A stretch of DNA of 29,791 bases. Source: JAHJQQ01 sp041739295. GTDB lineage: Bacteria > Pseudomonadota > Gammaproteobacteria > Thiohalobacterales > Thiohalobacteraceae. Both the position numbers and the translations under genes were made by a program. Under the pieces are notes generated by a model that saw only the letters and a program-made list of their open reading frames with translations, had not been told where the DNA came from and did not search any database. This document shows positions 9,347 to 16,414 of this stretch, piece by piece; the stretch's first letter is position 1, and each line of letters begins with the position of its first letter. The stretch lies in assembly GCA_041739295.1 (NCBI GenBank), contig JBGSOE010000252.1, positions 1-29,791 of the forward strand, given 5' to 3'.

Positions 9347-9604
9347 ATGGATGATAGGCTCACAGACAACGGGGTCAGCAATTTGCTGGAGCAGATTCTG
9401 GCCCGTGCCAAGGCGCAAGGCATCCCGGGCAAGGACTTGGCCGTGCGTGCCGGCATAGCGCCGGAAACCCTATCGCGCATGAAAAGCCGAGGAACCGGTG
9501 ATGCTGCCGTGCTGCTGGCACTGGCGCATGTGGTGGGTCTGAAAGTCGTCCTCGTACCAGATGATGAGCGGCTGGAAGCCATCCGCAGCGGGGCATTTTT
9601 CTGA
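9347..9604 (+). CDS. hipB: HipB-like helix-turn-helix antitoxin
   Basis: An 85-residue protein with an XRE-type helix-turn-helix in the middle: GIPGKDLAVRAGIAPETLSR (about residues 25-44) followed by DAAVLLALAHVVGLKVVLVP. HipB antitoxins bind operators as dimers and neutralise the HipA kinase. The short tail EAIRSGAFF is typical of this antitoxin type, where the C-terminus packs against HipA. Its TGA stop overlaps the hipA ATG by one base (TGATG), indicating translational coupling. No ribosome binding site is visible before the ATG at 9347; the message may be leaderless or weakly translated, which fits an autoregulated unit. Two near-identical operators lie immediately upstream. Confidence 0.88.
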   Translation: MDDRLTDNGVSNLLEQILARAKAQGIPGKDLAVRAGIAPETLSRMKSRGTGDAAVLLALAHVVGLKVVLVPDDERLEAIRSGAFF

Positions 9605-10968
9605 TGCCTGATCGCCATGCCGTTATCTGGAGCCGCGGATCACACGGTCCTCACAAAATGGGTGACCTGGTTCTGACAGATCAGGAATGCCGGTTCAGCT
9701 ACACCGCAGAGTTTCTTGCCCAAGGTGATGCGAACGGCCTCGCGCTGCTCGCCAATCCTGATCTGTTCGGTACCAATCCCGTGGTCTACCGCAGTAGCGC
9801 ACGCATGCCATTTCATCCGCGGCTCATGGCGCTGACCCCAGGCGAAGCGCCAGGCAATATCCAACGTCGCATCTACAACGACATCCTCGCCAAACGTAAA
9901 CCGCCACCCCCACCCGGATTGGATACCGAGTGGGAACTGCTGCTGTTGGCCGGGCACGGTGGCATCGGACATATTGATGTGTTCCGCGATGATCGCGCGG
10001 CTGTGCAATGGTACGGACGCGACTTTCATCGGGATTCACTGATTGGCCAGCGTTCGTCGGTATGGCGCTTTATCCGCGAAGACATCGAACAAACGGCACC
10101 GGAAACCGATACCGCCAGTATTGCGCGGCTGCTCGGTCCGACACCCTCTGTCGGTGGCATGATTCCTAAACTGTTAGTTGCGATACCGGATCATCTTGAA
10201 TGGTCCGGCCGCTTTGCGCCACCCGGCACGCGTGAGCATAAAGGTGAACGCTTCACCGATGTGGTGCTCAAGATCGAACCCGCCATCTACAGTGGTGTGC
10301 TCGCGCTTGAAGCTCTCTGTTACGAGGTGCATCGCGAACTGGGATTCGATGTGCCGCGCACCTGGCGCAACGAACTGGATGGTATGCCGTTGCTCGCTGT
10401 GGAGCGTTTTGATCGCGATACAGAGGCTGTGCCGTTACCAATGGAAAGTTTTCTGTCTGTTCTGGCCTCCGGTAGTCGCGAAGTTATGGGCAGCACGGAT
10501 ATCGACATGGCAGGTATTGCGGCGATGTTGACCAAACTCGCCACGGTCGTGAATCTCGACCCGCGCCGCGCCCAGGAACAGGTGTTTCGGCGCTTTTGTG
10601 CCGCGCTGCTGACAGGCAATGGCGATATGCACCTGGAGAATCTCGCCTTTCTGGGTGGCCCGCGGCAGGTGCGCATCGCCCCTGTCTACGATCCTGCCCC
10701 GATGCGCGCCTGGCCGCGCCATAACCTGCGATCCGCCATACCCATCGACTTCGATGCGGCGCACTCAGTCGGCGAAAATCTACTCGAGCTGGGCATCACC
10801 TTTGGCCTGCGTCGCGCCGAGGTGCTTGAACTGTTCACCAGTTTTCTGGAGGGCACACAGCATTACCCCGAACGAGTCATGGCTTTGGATGAAGTCCCGC
10901 TCGAACGGCGGCAGCAATTGGCGGATATCGTACGCAAAGAGCGTGCAGTGCTCGCTGACATCATCTGA
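9604..10968 (+). CDS. hipA: HipA-like serine/threonine kinase toxin
   Basis: A 454-residue protein, close to the usual HipA length of about 440. The glycine-rich loop and first lysine are in PSVGGMIPK (181-189). A second ATP-contacting lysine is in VVLKIEP (K223). The catalytic loop reads GNGDMHLENLAF with D341 and N346, and the metal-binding aspartate is D363 in PVYDPAP. The usual NxDxHxKN motif is thus varied: Glu replaces the common Lys, and the YDLLPT-like motif is PVYDPAPMR. All residues needed for phosphotransfer seem to be present. HipA kinases phosphorylate targets such as glutamyl-tRNA synthetase and cause growth arrest; the target here is unknown. The gene overlaps hipB by one base. 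Confidence 0.9.
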   Translation: MPDRHAVIWSRGSHGPHKMGDLVLTDQECRFSYTAEFLAQGDANGLALLANPDLFGTNPVVYRSSARMPFHPRLMALTPGEAPGNIQRRIYNDILAKRKPPPPPGLDTEWELLLLAGHGGIGHIDVFRDDRAAVQWYGRDFHRDSLIGQRSSVWRFIREDIEQTAPETDTASIARLLGPTPSVGGMIPKLLVAIPDHLEWSGRFAPPGTREHKGERFTDVVLKIEPAIYSGVLALEALCYEVHRELGFDVPRTWRNELDGMPLLAVERFDRDTEAVPLPMESFLSVLASGSREVMGSTDIDMAGIAAMLTKLATVVNLDPRRAQEQVFRRFCAALLTGNGDMHLENLAFLGGPRQVRIAPVYDPAPMRAWPRHNLRSAIPIDFDAAHSVGENLLELGITFGLRRAEVLELFTSFLEGTQHYPERVMALDEVPLERRQQLADIVRKERAVLADII

Positions 10969-11098
10969 TAACCCGCCCTGGCTTGTGACCCAGTTAACAT
11001 TTTTTCAGCCTGTTAGCGCCTAGATTTGACGCCCGCTATGGGTGATTAACAACAAGCGTAACTAGCTGATTGATTTCAATGGATTGGAGGAAAGGGTT

Positions 11099-11638
11099 AT
11101 GTTCGACCAAGTCAAACAAAATATGGGTAAATGGAATCGGCAGGGCGAAGAGGAAGAAACCACCAGTACGACTGATGCTGCGCGTCCGACAACCTCCCGC
11201 ATGAACAACCAATCCCAGGCCCCGGCGATGATCGGACCCTCGATCCGCATCAAAGGTGATCTGACCGGTGAAGAAAATCTGATTATCGAAGGACAGGTGG
11301 AGGGCACCATCCATCTGGATAAAAATGATCTCACCATCGGCAGTAATGGCCGCATCAAGGCTAACATCCAGGCCAAGGGCATTATTGTCGAAGGCCAGGT
11401 GGAAGGCGATATCATCGGCAAGGAAAAGGTGATCATCCGCCGCACCGGCAATATGCGCGGTAACATCGTCGCACCGCGCGTGACTCTTGAAGACGGTGCC
11501 ATGTTCAAGGGCAGCATCGAAATGGAACCGGAAGCCCGACGCGGCTCGGAAACAGAATCCACCCGAGCAACATCTAACAAGGATGTTTCCAGTAGCGCCG
11601 CGACCAGCATAGCAGCTGCTTCATCCGGCAAAGTCTAA
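11099..11638 (+). CDS. Bactofilin family cytoskeletal protein
   Basis: The ATG at 11099 follows a strong GGAGG (11086-11090) at good spacing; an upstream in-frame TTG would place that GGAGG inside the gene and is rejected. The 179-residue product has a polar N-terminal tail of about 40 residues, then a right-handed beta-helix core from about 45 to 140 with regular bactofilin repeats (SIRIKGDLTGEENLIIEGQV, GTIHLDKNDLTIGSNGRIKA, then EGDIIGKEKVIIRRTG and MRGNIVAPRVTLEDGA), and a low-complexity Ser/Ala/Thr tail. Bactofilins polymerise without nucleotide and scaffold cell-shape or envelope enzymes. A methyltransferase gene starts 18 nt downstream, suggesting one transcript. Confidence 0.93.
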   Translation: MFDQVKQNMGKWNRQGEEEETTSTTDAARPTTSRMNNQSQAPAMIGPSIRIKGDLTGEENLIIEGQVEGTIHLDKNDLTIGSNGRIKANIQAKGIIVEGQVEGDIIGKEKVIIRRTGNMRGNIVAPRVTLEDGAMFKGSIEMEPEARRGSETESTRATSNKDVSSSAATSIAAASSGKV

Positions 11639-11656
11639 TGCAGCGGAGTTGAAAAC

Positions 11657-12346
11657 ATGGGATGGCTAGACACCGGCCGCCCGGGGCAGTTGCGTCAGAT
11701 CTGTACCGAACTGCTGCGTCCACGCAAGGACATTGCTGCGCAGAAATCCGATGAACAGACTATTAACAGCCCACTTTTCAAGTCACTGATCGACTATGTA
11801 CGAGCGGCAGGACGTTGCAGCGTTCTGGATCTCGGGCCAGCCTTTGGTACTAACGTAACCTTCTTCGGCGAACTGCACTGCAAACTACAGATCGCCGATT
11901 GCGCTACGTCGCTGGTTGATCTGAATGCGCGTGAAGAAATCGGGCCGGAGGTTTATGGCGTTGAGTTGCAGCGGCTGCTGCCCGTTGAAGAAATGGGGCC
12001 TTTCGATGCCATCCTGACGTGGGATCTGCTCAATTATCTCGATAAACCCCTATATGCCGCCCTGATGACGCATCTGTCGCCATGTGTGTCTGGTGATACC
12101 TGGCTGCACGCTTACATCAGTTCGCGACGTGAGATGTCGGCGTCGCCGCAGCACTACCGATTGGATCTTGAAGGGCGTGTAGTGATAACGGATATTGGCA
12201 TTGCCACACAACCCTCTCCCTGCTATCCGCAACAGACCTTGCGCACGCTCATGCCACGCTTTGGCGTATCCCGCGCGACCTTATTGCAGAACGGTATGCA
12301 GGAATATTTGTTCAAGGGGCAGGGGCGTGGACATCGGCAGCGATGA
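11657..12346 (+). CDS. Class I SAM-dependent methyltransferase-like protein
   Basis: A 229-residue protein beginning MGWLDTGRPGQLRQICTELL. A motif I-like sequence VLDLGPAFGTNVTFF lies at about residues 55-69, followed by an acidic strand end (LQIADC), and FDAILTWDLLNYLDKP (about 115-130) resembles motif IV/post-motif regions. The ribosome site GGAG lies about 10 nt before the ATG. It follows the bactofilin gene by 18 nt and is probably cotranscribed. The glycine pattern (GPAFG) is compatible with SAM binding but substrate cannot be inferred. A role with the bactofilin, such as modifying envelope components, is only a guess from position. Confidence 0.7.
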   Translation: MGWLDTGRPGQLRQICTELLRPRKDIAAQKSDEQTINSPLFKSLIDYVRAAGRCSVLDLGPAFGTNVTFFGELHCKLQIADCATSLVDLNAREEIGPEVYGVELQRLLPVEEMGPFDAILTWDLLNYLDKPLYAALMTHLSPCVSGDTWLHAYISSRREMSASPQHYRLDLEGRVVITDIGIATQPSPCYPQQTLRTLMPRFGVSRATLLQNGMQEYLFKGQGRGHRQR

Positions 12347-12531
12347 TTTGTGTTTTGTTACGATATCAGTCGTTTTATCGAGAGACGAGAATTCGGAAAT
12401 TGCGGCCAGCCTAAATTTCAGCCAATAATCGCATCACCATAATGAAACCGAACAGCAGGCAGCAACAAGTAACTAAACAACGCGACCAATGCAAGAACCA
12501 CAAGGGCTCTACCTGGACCGAATACAGAAAT

Positions 12532-12560
12532 AAAAACGGCGACCAACGGTCGCCGTTTTT
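12532..12560. terminator. Bidirectional Rho-independent terminator
   Basis: A perfect hairpin ACGGCGACC-AAC-GGTCGCCGT (12536-12556) has an A-run before it and a T-run after it, so it can stop transcription from both sides. It lies 15 nt past the stop of the minus-strand PEP-CTERM gene and about 190 nt past the plus-strand methyltransferase gene, so it serves the convergent pair. Confidence 0.9.
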
Positions 12561-12574
12561 GATACCAAGGGAAA

Positions 12575-13033
12575 TTAGCCTGCTTCGCTCTTTCGGGCAA
12601 TCGTTAACAAGCCGATTAAGCCAGAGCCGAATAGATAGGCTGTAGCGGGGACCGGAACCTGTGATATCTGGAGGCCAAAAATCCCTCCCAGGCCTGTAGA
12701 TAGGCCGACCACATTCGCGAAGTATTTACCGGGACTGGCCATGAAGCTAAAACTCCCCGGAGACGATGTGTTGCCCAGACTAATGGTCGAGGTACTGACC
12801 GACATTAACAAAGTCGAAAAACCCATTGGTCCGAAGCTCAGATCGGAAAGCGTCGCCAAGTAGTTACCTCCCGTGGTGATGGTAAAGGAGGGATTGGCGA
12901 AACCGGGAACAGCTCCCGAAAAAAAGCCTGTAGATTCGAACACGACTGTAGATGCCTGTGCTGTGCCAACTGCGCATGCTAGTGCCACAGCGCCGATCAG
13001 GGTACGGATCGGCTGGATTGATATAGGATGCAT
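12575..13033 (-). CDS. PEP-CTERM/VPxPA-type sorted exported protein
   Basis: The ATG at 13033 is preceded by AGGGAG at good spacing, giving 152 residues; a longer frame from 13105 would put 24 charged residues in front of the signal peptide. The N-terminus is a Sec signal (PIRTLIGAVALACAVGTAQA) with cleavage after AQA. The mature protein is about 100 residues of Ser/Thr/Gly-rich beta-type sequence. The C-terminus is a sorting tail: VPVPATAYLFGSGLIGLL, then ARKSEAG, in other words a VPxPA motif, a single hydrophobic helix and a basic end. Such proteins are processed by exosortase and usually appear with exopolysaccharide systems; none is in this window, so the exosortase must be elsewhere. A terminator follows directly. 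Nothing notable is seen in the 293 nt upstream. Confidence 0.85.
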   Translation of the reverse strand: MHPISIQPIRTLIGAVALACAVGTAQASTVVFESTGFFSGAVPGFANPSFTITTGGNYLATLSDLSFGPMGFSTLLMSVSTSTISLGNTSSPGSFSFMASPGKYFANVVGLSTGLGGIFGLQISQVPVPATAYLFGSGLIGLLTIARKSEAG

Positions 13034-13326
13034 TGAAACTCCCTGTTTATAGTTGGTTACGTCCAAGTGTGAAGTGACAGTGATTCGACGCGCGAACTGC
13101 CGCATTAGGCATAGGCAATTACTATGCCAATCTGTGAGGCCGTGGGTGAAGTAACGGTGGAGACAACAGGACCCTCCATGCGCATTTCAACGATATGGAT
13201 GTGCGATCCATGTGAGTCGTGTTTGGTGGACTATTGGCCGGCTATTAACCGTATTTGAGATCGGAATTGGTTTATCCATTTAGCGTGTCAAACCCAGGCA
13301 TTAAACTGACTAGAGTTAGTCTAGGT

Positions 13327-13743
13327 TTATGTGGCCTGCTCAAGAGCCAGCTTTTCAACGCGTTTGATCTGTTCAGAGGAAAGTTGTGGGGAGATGGTCA
13401 CGAGACTTTCGCGTGCAGTGCGATCACCACCGGCGACGGCGCGAGTGTACCAGTAGTAGGCGTGTTCCAGATCACGGTCTATGCCGCGGCCGTTTTCATA
13501 GGCCCAACCAAGTCCTTGTTGTGCTTCCGGGATACCTTGCTTGGCGGCAAGCTGCCACCAGAACACGGCCTTGGTGTCATCGATGGGGATGCCCAGGCCT
13601 TTGTGGTAATGCCAGCCCAGGAAATGCTGTGCCAGTGGATCGCCATCAATGGCGAGTGCCTCGGTGAGGACGAATGAGGTTTCAAAGTCGCCTTTTTCCA
13701 GGGCAATCACTGCGCGGCGTAACATGGGATCTTCTTCGGTCAT
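13327..13743 (-). CDS. Sel1-like repeat protein
   Basis: A 138-residue protein with consecutive Sel1/TPR-like helical repeats: DPLAQHFLGWHYHKGLGIP, then DTKAVFWWQLAAKQGIPEAQ, QGLGWAYENGRGIDRDLEHA and YYWYTRAVAGGD. The pattern (A-x3-LG-x2-Y-x2-G-x-G) occurs at least twice in full. No signal peptide is visible, so it is probably cytoplasmic. Sel1 repeats mediate protein-protein contacts and partners are unknown. The start at 13743 has no clear ribosome site; an internal ATG at 13725 (MLRRAVIALEKGD) is an alternative. greB lies 60 nt upstream on the same strand and may share a transcript. Confidence 0.85.
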   Translation of the reverse strand: MTEEDPMLRRAVIALEKGDFETSFVLTEALAIDGDPLAQHFLGWHYHKGLGIPIDDTKAVFWWQLAAKQGIPEAQQGLGWAYENGRGIDRDLEHAYYWYTRAVAGGDRTARESLVTISPQLSSEQIKRVEKLALEQAT

Positions 13744-13802
13744 GACGCTAGTGTACTCGCTCAGTGTGCGGGGAATAAACCGTGCAAATGCGGGGAATAA
13801 GC

Positions 13803-14318
13803 TCAGTGTTCCGGATCATCATGTGACGCGTAACTGACCGCGACGATCCAGTAGATCATTTCGCCCTGCGGTGTTTCGACTTTGATCTCATCATCGATGC
13901 CGTGTTTGAGCAAGGCGCGTGCCAGCGGAGCATCCATACTGATCCAGCCCCGTTTTGGGTCGAACTCATCCGGCCCGACGATGCGGTAGTCATATTCCGC
14001 ACCCTGTGCGTCTTCCAACTTGACCCAAGCGCCGAAAAACACCCGCTGGGGATCGCTGGGTGGCTGATCCACAATTATGAGATCCGGCAGGCGCTTTTGT
14101 AGATAGCGGATGCGCCGGTCTATTTCGCGCAATTCCTTTTTACGATAGATGTACTCGGCATTTTCCGAGCGATCACCCTCGGCCGCCGCGGCAGTCAAGG
14201 CGCGTGTTACCTCTGCGCGTCGTTGCCATAGCACCTTGAGTTCATCCTGTAATTGCCGGTAGCCGGGTGCCGTGATATAGGCAGAGGCCTTAGGCTGAGG
14301 TGCTCGATAACGCGACAT
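13803..14318 (-). CDS. greB: Transcription elongation factor GreB
   Basis: A 171-residue GreA/GreB-type protein. The N-terminal coiled coil (YITAPGYRQLQDELKVLWQ through RIRYLQKRLPDL) carries the tip motif AAAEGDRSENAEYIYRKKEL, whose acidic Asp/Glu residues enter the RNA polymerase secondary channel and trigger transcript cleavage. The C-terminal globular domain contains RVFFGAWVKLED, YRIVGPDEFD, ISMDAPLARALL and EIKVETPQGEM. The RVFFGAWV and YRIVGPDE phrases favour GreB over GreA. GreB rescues backtracked RNA polymerase. It is divergent from the double-CxxC protein gene at 14491. It is slightly longer than the E. coli protein (158) owing to an N-terminal extension. Confidence 0.95.
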   Translation of the reverse strand: MSRYRAPQPKASAYITAPGYRQLQDELKVLWQRRAEVTRALTAAAAEGDRSENAEYIYRKKELREIDRRIRYLQKRLPDLIIVDQPPSDPQRVFFGAWVKLEDAQGAEYDYRIVGPDEFDPKRGWISMDAPLARALLKHGIDDEIKVETPQGEMIYWIVAVSYASHDDPEH

Positions 14319-14490
14319 GCGGCGGTATTGTCCTTGAGGTGTATCTAGCGTTAGGTGAGTGATGCGACTCTATGTGGGAGATGCCTTGATGTGACGACCA
14401 TCCGGCTATTCTGTGATAGGTTCCAGGTGAACGCTAGTCAAATAACAGGGTATTATTTTAACTGGTCTGACTATGGCATTAGAGGTGCAG

Positions 14491-14895
14491 ATGGACACGC
14501 AACTGGTCTGCTGGAAATGCGGGGCGCCGCTGGATGATATTCCGCTGCCGTTGGCGCGTTTGGCGGAGTGTCTGGTCTGCCGTACCGAGCTGCATGTGTG
14601 TTTGAGTTGTGAGTTTTACGATATCCGTGTGGCCAAGCACTGCCGCGAGACCATCGCCGAGGAGGTGAAGGACAAGCTGCGCGCAAATTTCTGCGATTAT
14701 TTTCAGCTCAGAGTGAATGCCTTCCAGCCACACGATGATACTGAGGAGCGCGCAGCGCGTAGTCGGCTCGACGCATTGTTTGGTGGTGGTCAGAAGGTGG
14801 ATACGATCGGCGGGGTGGGTAACCAACAGCCTGCATCGGGTGAAGGCGCACGGGATGCGTTGGATGATTTGTTTGCGCCGCGTCGGAAGGATTAG
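14491..14895 (+). CDS. Conserved zinc-ribbon-like protein of unknown function
   Basis: The ATG at 14491 is chosen because AGAGGTG sits at 14481-14487; an upstream ATG at 14473 adds six residues without a ribosome site. The product has 134 residues. Its first 50 residues carry CWKCGAPLDDIPLPLARLAEC, then CRTELHVCLSCEFYD and KHCRE: about seven cysteines arranged as two or more CxxC pairs, consistent with one or two zinc sites. The segment EEVKDKLRANFCDYFQLR follows, and the remainder is a disordered linker ending in a short helix (DALDDLFAPRRKD) echoing an earlier SRLDALFGG. I recognise this as a widespread uncharacterised proteobacterial family; the duplicated LDxLF tail motif could be a binding peptide. 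Confidence 0.75.
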   Translation: MDTQLVCWKCGAPLDDIPLPLARLAECLVCRTELHVCLSCEFYDIRVAKHCRETIAEEVKDKLRANFCDYFQLRVNAFQPHDDTEERAARSRLDALFGGGQKVDTIGGVGNQQPASGEGARDALDDLFAPRRKD

Positions 14896-14960
14896 TGAGG
14901 CAGACAAAGTAAATCTACGAAGTAGTCGTTACCAAATAGATTGAATCATCGCCGCATAGG

Positions 14961-15139
14961 TCGGACGCATCCTTCGGCCTGAATCTGACCTACAGGTTTA
15001 CGCAGCATGACGTAGGTCGAATTGACTAATCCCGCCACTAATGCGGGATTGTTACGGTAAGGAAAATTGCCATGCTATCGCCCGTCACAGCAATCGCTGT
15101 GACGGGCCGCCGTTCAGCGGCGTTAGCGGCGCGTCCGAC
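14961..15139. repeat. Family 2 multi-hairpin repeat, copy A
   Basis: About 179 bp bounded by TCGGACGC (14961) and GCGTCCGA (ending 15138). It holds nested hairpins: GACCTAC with GTAGGTC (14987-15018), AATCCCGC with GCGGGATT (15028-15050), and CCCGTCACAGC-AATC-GCTGTGACGGG (15081-15106). Related copies are at 20247, 24064 and 25971. GTAG directly beside the TCGGATTA-like stem recalls REP sequences recognised by RAYT (TnpA-REP) transposases, but no such gene is in the window. Confidence 0.8.
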
Positions 15140-15177
15140 GTGGTCAAACCACCATCGCTCAGGAAACACGGATTAAA

Positions 15178-15207
15178 CCGTCATTCCGGCGCATGCTGGG
15201 ATGACGG
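15178..15207. repeat. REP-like palindrome
   Basis: The inverted repeat CCGTCATTCC (15178-15187) and GGGATGACGG (15198-15207) forms a 10-bp stem with one G-T pair and a 10-nt loop (GGCGCATGCT). It has no T-run, so a terminator is unlikely. Sequences of this CGTCATTCC...GGAATGACG type are common extragenic palindromes in proteobacteria. Confidence 0.55.
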
Positions 15208-15228
15208 TAAACGTTAAACTGAGATTAG

Positions 15229-15369
15229 GGAACCTCTGATTAATTCGCTGAAGCGGCATCTGCCGCATTGCAGCCGGGCTCAAAATACTCATTTACGCCG
15301 TGTAAACTCCGTTTTTTCGCCCGTCTGCGCCTTGCATCTGCTCGCTTGATCAAATTAATCAGAGGTTCC
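15229..15369. repeat. Family 1 miniature element, copy 2, with TTAG target duplication
   Basis: A 141-bp element with near-perfect terminal inverted repeats GGAACCTCTGATTAAT / ATTAATCAGAGGTTCC. It is flanked by TTAG on both sides (15225-15228 and 15370-15373), a perfect 4-bp target duplication of YTAR type. Compared with copy 1 it lacks about 65 bp of the internal segment. It runs into the 3' end of tcdA, whose stop codon lies inside the terminal repeat. Confidence 0.88.
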
Positions 15370-16180
15370 TTAGTTCCTTTTCCAGCTGTGCCAGCCTGCG
15401 TTTCAGCGTCTTATCCAGGGCGCGTCCAGCCGCCACCATGCCGAAGGTGGCGGTGACAAAGCTGATGGAGCCATAACCGAAACGGCAATCCAAGTGCACA
15501 CCGTGTACCCCGGGTTTTTCATGGCTGACACTGCCATCCGCTTTGGGATAGACCGGCTGCTGGCTGGAGAACACGCACTCCACACCAAAATAGCGCTGGG
15601 TGTTGCGGGAGAAATTATGGTGATCACGTAGCGCGCTGCGCACCTTGGCGGCCAGCGCATCGTTATAGGTTCGGCTCAGGTCTTTGATCATGACCTGGGT
15701 CGGGTCTGTTAACCCACCGGCACCGCCGGTGGTAATGATGGGGATTTTGTTGCGCCGGCAGAAGTAAATCATCGCCGCTTTGAATTTGATGCTGTCGATG
15801 GCGTCGATGACATAATCGTATTGGTGATCTCGCGCCAGATGCGTCGCCAGATTGTCCGACGTGATGAAGTCATCGACGATACGGCAATCGCAGTCCGGAT
15901 TGATCTGTTGAATACGCTCCGCCAGTACCTGGATTTTTTTCTGTCCGACGGTGTCGGTACGTGCTTGCAATTGGCGGTTGATATTGCTGAGCGCGACCTC
16001 GTCGTAATCGATCAGCGTGATGTGACCCACGCCGCTGCGTGCCAGAGCCTCTGCTGACCAGGAACCCACACCACCCAGTCCGACCACGCAAAAATGCAGG
16101 TTCGGAAGCAAAGCATAGGCGCGGTCGCCATAAAGGCGCCGAATCCCGCCAAAGCGCTGATCAAAATCGGGGCTGTGCAT
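15359..16180 (-). CDS. tcdA: tRNA threonylcarbamoyladenosine dehydratase TcdA
   Basis: A 273-residue E1-like enzyme. The Rossmann nucleotide loop GLGGVGSWSAEALARSGVG is at about residues 34-52, followed by the conserved acidic turn IDYDEVALSNINRQ. Further family phrases are DAIDSIKFKAAMIYFCRRN, ITTGGAGGLTDPTQ, SRTYNDALAAKVR and FGVECVFSSQQP. TcdA (CsdL) uses ATP to cyclise t6A37 to ct6A in tRNAs decoding ANN codons, usually with CsdA/CsdE as sulfur partners, which are not visible here. The C-terminus is unusual: the last codons (AGG AAC CTC TGA, giving RNL-stop) are formed by the duplicated target and terminal repeat of the miniature element 15229-15369, so the native end has been replaced. 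Confidence 0.93.
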   Translation of the reverse strand: MHSPDFDQRFGGIRRLYGDRAYALLPNLHFCVVGLGGVGSWSAEALARSGVGHITLIDYDEVALSNINRQLQARTDTVGQKKIQVLAERIQQINPDCDCRIVDDFITSDNLATHLARDHQYDYVIDAIDSIKFKAAMIYFCRRNKIPIITTGGAGGLTDPTQVMIKDLSRTYNDALAAKVRSALRDHHNFSRNTQRYFGVECVFSSQQPVYPKADGSVSHEKPGVHGVHLDCRFGYGSISFVTATFGMVAAGRALDKTLKRRLAQLEKELRNL

Positions 16181-16231
16181 GTCCGTACTATCGGTTGGTT
16201 GAATAAAGCGCCATGATACCGCAGCCAGGGT

Positions 16232-16253
16232 TCTCCGTGCGGAGAGGTTTTTT
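16232..16253 (+). terminator. Possible orphan plus-strand terminator
   Basis: TCTCC-GTGC-GGAGA is followed two bases later by six T residues. It has the form of a short terminator, but the gene upstream (tcdA) runs on the other strand, so no annotated transcript would use it. It may end an antisense transcript or be a relic of a lost gene. Confidence 0.4.
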
Positions 16254-16414
16254 ACACTGGCCTCAATTCAGGTTATAAGGTGCGCGCTACGCCGCCGCTG
16301 ATTCAAGTGCGTGATGGGCGGCAAATGAAGATATTGCTCGGTGCGCGTTCGGAGAAAAAGGGTGCGGTCGTTATTGCAGGAAATGGCGGTGCAGACAGCT
16401 CAGTGATGCAACAG

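Noticed and set aside
15178..15207. Terminator for the double-CxxC protein gene
   Set aside because: The hairpin has no T-run and lies about 280 nt past the gene; a REP-like palindrome is the better call.
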